From Leptospiraceae bacterium (lineage in GTDB: Bacteria; Spirochaetota; Leptospiria; Leptospirales; Leptonemataceae), in contig JAGRNA010000060.1 in NCBI GenBank assembly GCA_020441005.1, forward strand, positions 1-34,792: 34,792 nucleotides of DNA, written 5' to 3'. Numbering within the stretch: the first letter of the stretch is position 1; each line of letters starts with the position of its first letter. The translations under genes and the position numbers were made by a program. Under the pieces are notes generated by a model. It saw only the letters and a program-made list of their open reading frames with translations. It made no database searches and was not told the DNA's origin. Of this stretch, positions 23,820-32,111 are shown piece after piece.

Positions 23820-26554
23820 GGTTGATCCATTTCAAATAAGAGCCGCTGTGTTTCCTGCTGGACATGAACGTCTGATCGGTTAGTATTACTATCGACACCC
23901 TGGGCCGGGTCGGTCAATGCGTTTTTGCGCGGCCCTGCTTGTCGCCGCGCAGATTGCTTTTGACCAGCAGGTCTGACGGACCGGTTCGGTTGCTCTGTCA
24001 AAGCCTGTCTGTTAGACAGACCGTTATGTTCCGTCACAGGCCCTGGACTGCCCTGCTCCAGTTCCCCCAGAATCAATTCGGCTCGCTCTATTACTGCGGC
24101 CGGCAAGCCGGCCAGACGGGCGACATGAATACCGTAGGACTTATCGGCCGCGCCGTCCCGCACGCTATGCAAAAATACAATGCCTTCCGGGCCTTCATAG
24201 ACATCGACCGTCAGGTTCAGCACACCGTGTCGCTCTGCCAATCGGGTCAGTTCATGATAATGAGTGGCAAATAAAGCCAGAGGGCGTCTTTGGGGTACAG
24301 TCAGGTATTCCACAATGGAATGCGCCAGCGATATTCCATCCCAGGTGGATGTGCCCCGACCCACCTCGTCCATAATAACCAGCGAACGACTACTACAGGA
24401 ATTCAGGATGCGGGCGGCTTCCAGCATTTCCACATAAAAGGTCGATTCGCCGCGGGTCAGATTATCGTGCGCGCCAATGCGGGTAAAAATGCGGTCCACA
24501 ATCATACCGTGGTATTCTGCCGCGGGGACATAAGAACCGATCTGGGCCAAGAGCTGGATCAAGGCCACCTGGCGGATAAAGGTCGATTTTCCGGCCATAT
24601 TGGGTCCGGTTATCACCGCAAATTGACGATCTTCCCCGTTTAGAAACAGGTCATTGGCTATGAAACTGCTGCCGCCAGGCAACCAGGCCTCAACCACTGG
24701 ATGGCGTCCCGCTCGAATCTGGATCCCGCGCTTGCGATCCAGATTCGGCCGATTCCAGTCAAATTTACGCGCTGTGCGCGCCAGGGAGAGTAGAAAATCA
24801 ATCCAGGCGATTTGAGTAGCCAGACTTCTGATCTGCTCGTGATGGGCCAGACACAGCGTGCTTGTTTGTTCAAACCAGACCTGTTCGAGGCGGTCCACCT
24901 CCTCGCTGGCGGCCAACAGGCTGCGCTCCAGCTCGCGCAAATCAGGCGCAGTGAAGCGCTCGGCATTGACCAAAGTCTGTTTGCGTTCATAGTCAGAGGG
25001 AGCCCTTGCGGCCTGGGCTCTGGGGATCTCGATAAAATAACCCGCCACGCGATTAAATTTGACTTTCAGGTTGGCGCAATCTGTTCGGGACCTTTCCTGG
25101 ATTTCATATTCGGCGATCAGTTGTCCGCCATTATCTCTGGCCGTGCGAGCGCGGTCCAGGGCCGGATCCACCCCGGGGGCGATACAATCCTGCTGTCCCA
25201 AACGGAGTGGCAGCTCCGGTGCTAGCACGCGTTTTAGCTCGGATCCCAACTGTTCGAGGTCAGCGTCCACCAGGATCTGATCCCGTAAACAGGTCTGGTG
25301 GGTCGACTGCAGAATCGTTCTGATTTTCCGGGCAGCAGCAACGCTTTCACTGATTGCCGCCAGATCTCTGGGGCCATGACGATTGGTTGCAATCCGTATG
25401 CTGATGCGTTCCAGATCATGGACTCTGGCCATTTCAACCGTGAGATCCCGCATTACGTGTTCCTGTTGTAATAACGCAGCAATCGCATCCTGACGTTCCG
25501 CAATCTGTTTTTTGTCCAGTAGCGGTCTCAGGATTGCTGTCCGCATGAAACGCCGGCCACTGGCTGTAGCACATTGATTCAGGATTCCGTACAGGCTGCG
25601 GGCACTGCCCCCTTCGTGCTGGCTATCGAGTAGATCCAGGTTGCGTACGGTGTGTTCATCCAGATGCATGAATTCCGTTGTGGACCTTTTCAATCGCGGT
25701 GCTTGCAACTGAAAGTCCTGATTCGGAAAACTGCGCTCCAGGTAATGCAGGATCAAGGCAATGGCCCCCAGACATTCCGTGTTTTCGGCCTCAAAGCCCA
25801 GACCGCGTATGTCCTGCTTGAATACAGACTGTATACGTCGCTGCCCTTCAGAGGGCGAAGCCTTCCAGTGTTCCATCAGTGTGATGCGGTTTTTACCGGT
25901 TTCAAGGGCTGCGGACAGTTGGTCCTTGTCATCGGCGGTCAGGAGAAACTCACACGGCGAATACTGATAATCCAGATCACGGATACGAGCCAACAACTCG
26001 GGCGCAAATTCGGGCATGGGCTCAGCACCCGGCAACGTAGATTCCGGACCTGAATCTGCCTTGCCGGCACCATTCGGATCATAGATGAATTCCAGACAAA
26101 AGAAATCGCCGGTTGAGACGTCTGCCAGGGCCGCTCCCAGGCGCTTTGGTCCTGTGCTTAAAGCGCATATAAAATTATGATCACTGCCTTCCAGCAACGC
26201 CTCTTCAACGATGGTGCCAGGACTCAGAACCCGGCTAACACTCCTGGACATGAGTTTGGGATTGGCCGGATCATTTTTTTGTTCGGCAATCGCTACATGA
26301 AAACCGGCATCCAGTAAACGAGATAAATAGATTGTCGCACTGTGATAGGGCACACCGGCCATTGGGATATCGCTTTGACGGTGGGTTAAAGCCACATCCA
26401 TAACAGGAGCAGCCTTCAGGGCATCGTCCAAAAAGAGTTCGTAAAAGTCACCCATGCGGAAAAAGAGGATCGCATCGGGATATAGAGCTTTCAACTCCTG
26501 AAACTGCCGCATTACTGGCGTATCCAGGGGATCTTTTGCTGTTTGCCTGGCCAT
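23816..26554 (-). CDS. mutS: DNA mismatch repair protein MutS
   Basis: MutS binds mismatches and starts repair with MutL. At 912 residues it is a little longer than the E. coli protein (853). Visible parts: the mismatch-reading motif FFRMGDFYELF (about 30-40, with the F-x-E as FYE), a connector and lever region, the clamp, Walker A TGPNMAGKST (near 646-655), the DE Walker B in VIMDEVGRGTSTWDG and the ATHYHEL segment. After the helix-turn-helix region (GIHVARLAGLPAAVIERA) there is an 80-residue polar, Gln/Arg/Pro-rich linker (about 820-900) before the end motif QETQRLLFEMD; the linker accounts for the extra length. It lies 10 bases after trpF, and its stop overlaps the next small frame. mutL is not in the window. 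Confidence 0.97.
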   Translation of the reverse strand: MARQTAKDPLDTPVMRQFQELKALYPDAILFFRMGDFYELFLDDALKAAPVMDVALTHRQSDIPMAGVPYHSATIYLSRLLDAGFHVAIAEQKNDPANPKLMSRSVSRVLSPGTIVEEALLEGSDHNFICALSTGPKRLGAALADVSTGDFFCLEFIYDPNGAGKADSGPESTLPGAEPMPEFAPELLARIRDLDYQYSPCEFLLTADDKDQLSAALETGKNRITLMEHWKASPSEGQRRIQSVFKQDIRGLGFEAENTECLGAIALILHYLERSFPNQDFQLQAPRLKRSTTEFMHLDEHTVRNLDLLDSQHEGGSARSLYGILNQCATASGRRFMRTAILRPLLDKKQIAERQDAIAALLQQEHVMRDLTVEMARVHDLERISIRIATNRHGPRDLAAISESVAAARKIRTILQSTHQTCLRDQILVDADLEQLGSELKRVLAPELPLRLGQQDCIAPGVDPALDRARTARDNGGQLIAEYEIQERSRTDCANLKVKFNRVAGYFIEIPRAQAARAPSDYERKQTLVNAERFTAPDLRELERSLLAASEEVDRLEQVWFEQTSTLCLAHHEQIRSLATQIAWIDFLLSLARTARKFDWNRPNLDRKRGIQIRAGRHPVVEAWLPGGSSFIANDLFLNGEDRQFAVITGPNMAGKSTFIRQVALIQLLAQIGSYVPAAEYHGMIVDRIFTRIGAHDNLTRGESTFYVEMLEAARILNSCSSRSLVIMDEVGRGTSTWDGISLAHSIVEYLTVPQRRPLALFATHYHELTRLAERHGVLNLTVDVYEGPEGIVFLHSVRDGAADKSYGIHVARLAGLPAAVIERAELILGELEQGSPGPVTEHNGLSNRQALTEQPNRSVRPAGQKQSARRQAGPRKNALTDPAQGVDSNTNRSDVHVQQETQRLLFEMDQP

Positions 26555-26564
26555 TTGCGTCGCT

Positions 26565-27269
26565 TTACAAAACTTGATAGTTGTGGATCGCTTTGATCCA
26601 GGCCTTGACCTTTGCCAGATCCTTTACACCCGCGATACCATTTTCCAGCCCTGAACTGCTATCGGCGCCAATGATCGAGGCCGGTGCGGCTTTGATTGCC
26701 TGCGTCACATTCAGCGGATCCAGTCCGCCGGCCAGCAAAAAGGGGCGCTGCACCGACTGAATCCATTCGGAGCGAATCCGGTGGCCCGTTCCGCCGGCCT
26801 GACCGGCAACCCAGGCGTCCAGAACAAAATGCCCACACTTGAGGATACGCTGCAAGGAATTGTTGTCGATTTGTGCTTTGACCCGGATGGCCGGCACTGG
26901 TTCCATGGAAGCAGTAAACTGCAAATCTCCCAGGCTCCAGCTGCCATCAGCGGCGATGTGCAAGGGTCTCGTGTTCCCAGGCAGATCGTCTGAATCTGGC
27001 CATACAATTTGAATGGCCTGAAAGAACTGGTCGAATTGTCCAAGCGCGCGCAATTGCGCCGTATTGGAATGCAGTACAACCGCCCAGTGCTTCACCATCG
27101 GAAAAGACCTTTGGATGCGCTCAATATTGCGCGCGGCTGTTGCCGGGTCCAGATAGCGCGGCGTTCCCGGCACGAGCACCCAACCCATGATATCGGGCTG
27201 GAGCGCCGCTACCTGCAATGCATTTTCCAGCATTGTATTACCACATACCTTGGCCAATAGTACCGCCAT
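26565..27269 (-). CDS. trpF: Phosphoribosylanthranilate isomerase
   Basis: TrpF performs the Amadori rearrangement in tryptophan synthesis. The 234-residue TIM barrel has AKVCGNT with the general base Cys9, the general acid Asp151 in VLDAWV, the GGTG phosphate motif (159-162), the FLLAGGLDPLNV motif, and GADSSSGLENGIAGVKD, matching the usual gvDvSSGvE..pG.KD. The central QLHG segment is not conserved (AIQIVWPD). It is alone, without other trp genes, and leads mutS by 10 bases. A TATAGT box lies about 27 bases upstream of the ATG on the minus strand, but no good -35 box is seen. Confidence 0.9.
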   Translation of the reverse strand: MAVLLAKVCGNTMLENALQVAALQPDIMGWVLVPGTPRYLDPATAARNIERIQRSFPMVKHWAVVLHSNTAQLRALGQFDQFFQAIQIVWPDSDDLPGNTRPLHIAADGSWSLGDLQFTASMEPVPAIRVKAQIDNNSLQRILKCGHFVLDAWVAGQAGGTGHRIRSEWIQSVQRPFLLAGGLDPLNVTQAIKAAPASIIGADSSSGLENGIAGVKDLAKVKAWIKAIHNYQVL

Positions 27270-27317
27270 AAAAAAGCTGCTTGCAAACTATAGTCGAGTT
27301 GGACTGCTATTCCTCAT

Positions 27318-27986
27318 ATGGATTCCGATTCGCCCGCAGAGCTCGCCCTCGATTATTTCGAAGAACAAATTCAATCACGACTACTGCTCTTGCAATCCGG
27401 GTCAAGCCAAAAGATGCTGCGCTATTCCAGCCGCTATTTCAAAGCCGGTCCATTTCGACAAAAACCGCTCCGTATATTCTCTCCGCTGAAAATCAAGACC
27501 AAAAATCATTTCTGCGCCGATACTGATTACCTGGCCTTTCAGCTTAGCCTGCTGATCAAAGAACAGCTTCCTCTCCATCCCGACTTTCTCCATCAATTGC
27601 TGGTGGTGCCCGAACTAGTCACCAGTCATAACTGGCTTTTAAGTCATATATACGACCCGGCCAACAAATGCCTCGTATTGTATTTATACCCCCGTCGCCT
27701 GAATAGAAGCGATGACATGCCGATCCGGCAGCTGGACGCCCCGCAACAGAATACCGACACAGCTCATTACCCTGATTCCTGGCGCTTGCAATTGATCCAG
27801 CAGAGCAGGCCCGTTGCACAGAGCCAGGACACCATGGCCCGGATCATAACCCAAATTCCGGATCTGGATCAAAATTGTGGATTGCACTATTGGTTTCATC
27901 CGCGTAATCAAATCCGGATGGCAGAGTTGGCGGAACTCCAGGATTTGCATGACCAATATCAGCTTTATATCCCGGCTGCGCTTTGA
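27318..27986 (+). CDS. Hypothetical protein, upstream partner of the PgeF-like gene
   Basis: A 222-residue soluble protein, divergent from trpF. It begins with a helical stretch (SPAELALDYFEEQIQSRLLLLQ type), has basic segments (FRQKPLRIFSPLKIKTKN), an alternating beta-like middle (KCLVLYLYPRR) and a helical end. There is no signal peptide, membrane helix or cysteine pair, and I recognise no family. Its TGA overlaps the TTG start of the next gene by four bases (27983-27986), so the two are very likely translated together. No ribosome site is seen before the ATG. Confidence 0.7.
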   Translation: MDSDSPAELALDYFEEQIQSRLLLLQSGSSQKMLRYSSRYFKAGPFRQKPLRIFSPLKIKTKNHFCADTDYLAFQLSLLIKEQLPLHPDFLHQLLVVPELVTSHNWLLSHIYDPANKCLVLYLYPRRLNRSDDMPIRQLDAPQQNTDTAHYPDSWRLQLIQQSRPVAQSQDTMARIITQIPDLDQNCGLHYWFHPRNQIRMAELAELQDLHDQYQLYIPAAL

Positions 27987-28792
27987 GAAAGGAATTGTTC
28001 GCCGGCATTCAAATAACAATTCTGGGCAAACAGGAGCAGCATGACCTGTGGGATGAAAACAATGTGCACTTTGTGCGTTCGCTGAAAGCCGGGGCCCAAA
28101 GAAATCAGGCCATGCGGCAACTGGAAACAGAATGGATTGTCAATCAGGGGCTAGCCCCGCGGCCTGAGTTGGTGAACATGCTGGACCAGATCCATACAGA
28201 TCAAATGGTCTGGATTCCTGGCTCCACCGGGATGCGACAAGCCGCAGTCCTGCCCCAGGCCGACGCTTTGGCAAGCAGGCTGGCGGGCCCCTTGCTTGTC
28301 ATCCGAACTGCCGACTGCTTGCCCCTTTTTTTTGCGTTTTATGGACGCGGCGGTCTACCGGACGGAATTCCCGCAGTCCAGGCAATCGGAATCGTGCATG
28401 CCGGCTGGCGCGGGTTGCAAATGGGCATCATCGAGCAAAGCCTGCACCGGGTCCTTGCCACTGTTGCCGAATCCGCACAAACCGATGGACTGACCCTGGA
28501 ATGGGCGATCGGGCCCTGCATTTCCGGATCCAAGTACGAAGTTGGTTCCGAGGTCGCAATGCATTTTCAGCACGTCCAGCCAGCGGAACGGGCCAATCAT
28601 TTCTATCTAGACCTGAACCAAGGTGCACGGACGCAGGTCCTCGATTTTTGCAGGCAAACCGGCATTACGGAAAAAAGCACAAATAGCCTGGAGAGCTGCA
28701 CAATGATTGAAAATGATCGCTGGTATTCGCATCGTGCAGGTGACATATTTCGCAACCTGAACATGATTCAAATCATACCTGATTTCTGTTGA
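27983..28792 (+). CDS. pgeF: Laccase-domain (PgeF/YfiH, DUF152) protein, peptidoglycan editing factor type
   Basis: A 269-residue single-domain protein of the YfiH family. Members remove wrongly placed L-Ser or act on purine nucleosides, using a zinc site. The three metal residues are visible: His71 in QIHTDQMV, Cys112 in RTADCLPL and His139 in GIVHAGWRGL. IGPCISGSKYEVGSEV and the end motif WYSHRAGD also match. The start is TTG 27983, overlapping the previous stop as TTGA; the next Met is 43 residues in and would remove conserved strands. Its own stop overlaps the next frame in the same TTGA manner at 28789-28792. Confidence 0.9.
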   Translation: MRKELFAGIQITILGKQEQHDLWDENNVHFVRSLKAGAQRNQAMRQLETEWIVNQGLAPRPELVNMLDQIHTDQMVWIPGSTGMRQAAVLPQADALASRLAGPLLVIRTADCLPLFFAFYGRGGLPDGIPAVQAIGIVHAGWRGLQMGIIEQSLHRVLATVAESAQTDGLTLEWAIGPCISGSKYEVGSEVAMHFQHVQPAERANHFYLDLNQGARTQVLDFCRQTGITEKSTNSLESCTMIENDRWYSHRAGDIFRNLNMIQIIPDFC

Positions 28793-28803
28793 TACGGCAT
28801 AAA

Positions 28804-29301
28804 ATGGGCACCATGGATAAGGAAGGCCTAAGACAGCATCGGGCCTTTAAAAAAGACCTGCTGGATGTAATCTTCTCCCATTTCGAAACATTTTACCTGC
28901 ATTGCATGCCCCATCCAAACCTGGTGTTGGGAAAGCGTGGGCTTTTAGAAAAGGAGAAAAGCGAGGGTATCATTCTGGTTTTCGGACCGCACAGCAACCG
29001 CAATCTCGGTTGGGATGAGCACTTTTTGTATTGCGAATTGCAGTTCCAGCGATGGGAGACCGTTCAAATTCCCTATGAGAGCATCGCGCGCATATTTGAT
29101 AAGGAGGGGCAAATAATAATCCATAGCGCCACAATGGCAGAGCCCGAAAAAAGCGGGGGCTTGATTTCCTTACACCGACGCAATACGGAATCAGACGCTA
29201 CAGACACGGGGGCTAAATCTGGTCCGCGGGAGCCCCTAAAAGAGCAACAGAAAGACACCAATGTAATTCACTTTGATTTCGGCAACAAAGAAGATGCCTG
29301 A
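28804..29301 (+). CDS. SspB-like ClpXP adaptor protein
   Basis: A protein of 160-170 residues. The core (LLDVIFSHFETFYLHC, then GIILVFGPHSNRNLGWD, LYCELQFQRWETVQIPYESIARIFDKEG) follows the SspB fold pattern: an N-terminal helix, a strand like the LNisp-A stretch, then F-x-x-R-F-x-G-x-x-x-x-vPv-x-Av-aI. After residue 115 comes a polar linker and the tail NVIHFDFGNKEDA, which resembles the C-terminal ClpX-binding tail of short SspB proteins. SspB brings ssrA-tagged proteins to ClpXP. The call is by pattern and is moderate. The start is unsure: TTG 28789 overlaps the pgeF stop as TTGA; ATG 28804 or 28813 are alternatives. None has a good ribosome site, so coupling with pgeF is likely. Confidence 0.55.
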   Translation: MGTMDKEGLRQHRAFKKDLLDVIFSHFETFYLHCMPHPNLVLGKRGLLEKEKSEGIILVFGPHSNRNLGWDEHFLYCELQFQRWETVQIPYESIARIFDKEGQIIIHSATMAEPEKSGGLISLHRRNTESDATDTGAKSGPREPLKEQQKDTNVIHFDFGNKEDA

Positions 29302-29322
29302 GTGCCAAACAAGCCTGGTCAT

Positions 29323-30009
29323 TCAGCTGTGCGGGGGCCCGGGCAATAGATCCAATAATGCTGTTAGACTGTCAATGCGCGCATTGGCCCCCTGCCATTC
29401 CTGATCATTTCCATGACCAAATGTGCAGGCCACAAAGGCTGTATCATTTAGCCTGGCAGCATCCCGATCAGAACTGCGATCGCCAATCAAGACAACCTGA
29501 CCAGGCGCGAGTTCCAGGTCCCGGAGTATTCTGGCCACCAATTCATTTTTGTTATAGATACTGGTGTTGTCCACACACAACAGGCTATCAAAATACTGGA
29601 TACAACCGCAAGCCCGCAAGATGGCCTCGATGTAGGGATAGCGCCCGTTGCTGGCGGCCGCAAATCGGAATCCACGGCTCCTTAGGGTGGCAAGGACAGA
29701 TCCAACGCCGGGATAGAAATGCCCGGCGCCAAATGTTATTTCACGCACCAGCATATGCAGAATTCCCAAACTCAATCGATCCCGTTGCGATTCTTCCAGT
29801 TGCGGAACCAGATTCTGAAAAATCGTTTTTACGGGTTGTCCAATTTGCCCTACTATGCTGTCATGATCCGGAATTTGGTCGGGCCAGCCGAATTGTGCCT
29901 GGTACTCCGTAAACACCTTGTGATAGATGCGATGAATCATTTCCTCGCTCGAAAATAAAGTACCATCGATATCCCACAAAATCGCCTTTATATTGCTTAA
30001 TGGTTTCAT
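29323..30009 (-). CDS. HAD-family hydrolase, phosphoglycolate phosphatase-like
   Basis: A 228-residue cytosolic phosphatase. It has HAD motif I DIDGT (Asp13, Asp15 in LWDIDGTLF), an alpha-helical cap (about 20-95), motif II ASNG, motif III Lys in NKNELVARIL and motif IV GDRSSDRDAA. This is the Gph-like subgroup. The exact substrate cannot be read. It is the last of five minus-strand genes from sppA and lies 51 bases after the TPR gene, a larger gap than the others. It converges with the SspB-like gene with 21 bases between. Confidence 0.88.
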   Translation of the reverse strand: MKPLSNIKAILWDIDGTLFSSEEMIHRIYHKVFTEYQAQFGWPDQIPDHDSIVGQIGQPVKTIFQNLVPQLEESQRDRLSLGILHMLVREITFGAGHFYPGVGSVLATLRSRGFRFAAASNGRYPYIEAILRACGCIQYFDSLLCVDNTSIYNKNELVARILRDLELAPGQVVLIGDRSSDRDAARLNDTAFVACTFGHGNDQEWQGANARIDSLTALLDLLPGPPHS

Positions 30010-30060
30010 ACCTGTTTTTTTAGATGCTTTTGCCGGTTACTTGTGTCTGATGCGCATTGT

Positions 30061-30759
30061 TCAGGTCTGTTTCGTTCGATCCGCCTCCAGAACCTGCGCC
30101 AAATGAGCCAGGATTTCTGAATGCTCAGGTAATTGCTGCAATGCCTTTTGAATGGCCACCCGGGCTTTGACGGAGTCACCCTGTTTTAATAAAAGCAATC
30201 CAAAAGAATCCAGATACGCCGGATAACCCGGTTTCAGTTGTAACGCCCTTTTCAACAATAACCCGGCTTCCTGCAGATCAGAGTCTGCGCCCCTCAAGGC
30301 CAGCATATAGCCGAGAGAATTCAGGCTATTTAGATTCTCGGGATTGCTTTGCAGGATTCGGCGATGAATCTCAATCGCCTGCGCAGTCTGCCCGCTTTGA
30401 TCCAGACACCAGGCTTGCATGCCCAGCAACTGCTCATTGTCGCCAAATTCACGTAATGCAAGGCTGATCGTAGTCAGGGCTTTGGGGTAGTCACCAGTCT
30501 CAATCAGGCAGAGCACCTGCAAGCCCAGGGCCATGGGAAGCCGGGGATAGTCCGCTTCCACCAAGCGGATTTGATCCAGGTAATCGGCTGCCTGATCATA
30601 ATTGCGCAAGTAATAATAACAAATGCCTAGTTCATGATAGTCACGTCCCTCCCCACCATCTACCTGGATAAATTGCTTCAGGCTTAGAATGCGCTCTAGT
30701 ATCTGCCGCTCGCGATCCTGTTCGGGGATACCGAGATCCGGTTCTTCGCTCAGGACCAT
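30061..30759 (-). CDS. TPR-repeat protein
   Basis: A 232-residue soluble protein made of about five to six tetratricopeptide units, such as YHELGICYYYLRNYDQAADYL, ALTTISLALREFGDNEQLL, AIEIHRRILQSNPENLNSL and ARVAIQKALQQLPEHSEIL, each with the Gly/Ala/Pro spacing of TPRs. No signal peptide. It is a binding scaffold with unknown partner. Its ATG lies inside the end of surE with a 10-base overlap, so it is translated with surE. Confidence 0.85.
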   Translation of the reverse strand: MVLSEEPDLGIPEQDRERQILERILSLKQFIQVDGGEGRDYHELGICYYYLRNYDQAADYLDQIRLVEADYPRLPMALGLQVLCLIETGDYPKALTTISLALREFGDNEQLLGMQAWCLDQSGQTAQAIEIHRRILQSNPENLNSLNSLGYMLALRGADSDLQEAGLLLKRALQLKPGYPAYLDSFGLLLLKQGDSVKARVAIQKALQQLPEHSEILAHLAQVLEADRTKQT

Positions 30760-31508
30760 TGCTGTAGTTCCTCCAAATCGGTCGTATAAGTACTGAGGGG
30801 CGTGATCGAAACCGCTTCATCCTGGATCGCCTCAAAATCCGTGCCACTTGCTTTCACATGACCAAATTTGGTTTCCAGGTTATGCAGCTGCCATACGCCC
30901 TGCCCGGGATCGGCAGCGGCGATCGTGTAATGATCATGATAGGTCCGGCGCCCTTGCCGCGTGTATCGAAATTCCACGCCGGATCCCGATTCACGAGCGG
31001 GTCCACTGACTGGAAAATTGATATTATATACCAGGCCCGGTTGCAGGCGTCCGGCATGAGCCTGAATCCATTCCGCACAGTGATGGGCAACGGGCAGCAT
31101 TCCGCTTTTTGGTTGGCCGCCAATTACCGGAGCGCTGATTGCCAAAGCCAATAGATTTTTCAGTGCTCCCTGCCTGGCACCGGCCACAGTGCCGCTATAG
31201 TGCACGTCATCACCCAGATTCGGTCCCTGGTTGATTCCGGATATCACCATATCAAATTCGTCCAGAATGCCGGCATGTAACGCCACATTCACGCAGTCCG
31301 CCGGGAAACCATCCAGTACATAACGCTTCTCTGCCAGGCGCTGCAGTCTCATGGATCGTAGAATGGTCAGGCTCATCGAACTGGCGCTCCGTTCCTGATC
31401 AGGAGCCACTACGGTCAGATCCCAGCCGCCCACCTGATCCAGGACTTCCACCAGGGCTTGCAATCCATCAGCATGGAAGCCATCATCATTTGTGAGCAAT
31501 ACCCGCAC
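30750..31508 (-). CDS. surE: 5'-nucleotidase SurE
   Basis: SurE removes phosphate from nucleoside monophosphates under stress and in stationary phase. The 252 residues show the metal motif VLLTNDDGF at the start, VAPDQERSASSMSLT, the SGINQGPNLGDDVHYSGTVAGAR stretch with the metal Asn, and VNIN-like VYNINFP. The start is GTG 31508, directly after the TAG of the membrane protein gene with no spacer base. It overlaps the TPR gene by 10 bases. Confidence 0.95.
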   Translation of the reverse strand: MRVLLTNDDGFHADGLQALVEVLDQVGGWDLTVVAPDQERSASSMSLTILRSMRLQRLAEKRYVLDGFPADCVNVALHAGILDEFDMVISGINQGPNLGDDVHYSGTVAGARQGALKNLLALAISAPVIGGQPKSGMLPVAHHCAEWIQAHAGRLQPGLVYNINFPVSGPARESGSGVEFRYTRQGRRTYHDHYTIAAADPGQGVWQLHNLETKFGHVKASGTDFEAIQDEAVSITPLSTYTTDLEELQQWS

Positions 31509-32111
31509 CTAGACCACAACGGTAGCCAGCTCAAAAAAACCAAATAAAAAAAACAAGGCAGCCAATCCGACCAGGATCGCAGTCGTGATCAAGCACGCTA
31601 GTCGAATGCTCTTTTTATCCATCTCATAGTGATAGCGCATGGCCTCCGCCAGACTATTGAAGGACCAAAAAGCAATGAATCCAAATAAAACCCAGAACAA
31701 AATCATCTTGAAACTGAATATCGCGGCGGTGACAGCCGCCGGTAGCACAAAAATACCCGGGATCCACGCCAAAAGGACAATTTGGAGCGCGCTAATCAAA
31801 TGCACCGCTTTGTCCGGTTTTTTCCAGCGGATCCACTGATCCAGTACAGCTGTAAATACAAAACCTGATAAAACCAGGAAAAAAAAGCAAATCACAGCCA
31901 TCAGGGGTATCAGCACAACAAAAGCGCGCGTATAGTGCGATCGTAAATGATACAGGGCGGTGGCAAAGGAAAGGGAGACCAGGGACAAGAGCACAAAAAT
32001 AACAATGCCTGCCAGTCTGCCAGGTAACTTCTGCAATCGCAGGGTCAGCCCGGATGGACTGACCAAAATCATCCAGGCCAGTTCCAGTCCCAAAGCCAAC
32101 AGAGCTTTCAT
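31509..32111 (-). CDS. Integral membrane protein of unknown function
   Basis: A 200-residue protein with about five hydrophobic helices (near 5-18, 33-52, 62-88, 104-135 and 170-198). A positive loop (WIRWKKPDK) and the helix RYHYEMDKKSIRLA lie between helices. The pattern slightly recalls Yip1-like membrane proteins, but I cannot support that. It shares one base with the sppA stop (TAATG) and abuts surE, so it belongs to the sppA-surE unit. Confidence 0.8.
   Translation of the reverse strand: MKALLALGLELAWMILVSPSGLTLRLQKLPGRLAGIVIFVLLSLVSLSFATALYHLRSHYTRAFVVLIPLMAVICFFFLVLSGFVFTAVLDQWIRWKKPDKAVHLISALQIVLLAWIPGIFVLPAAVTAAIFSFKMILFWVLFGFIAFWSFNSLAEAMRYHYEMDKKSIRLACLITTAILVGLAALFFLFGFFELATVVV

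Noticed and set aside
23198-23839. Plus-strand frame of 213 residues across thioredoxin and the mutS end
   Set aside because: It runs antisense to thioredoxin and the mutS-linked frame, is rich in Arg, Pro, Ser and Gly, and has no recognisable domain; it reads as a shadow.
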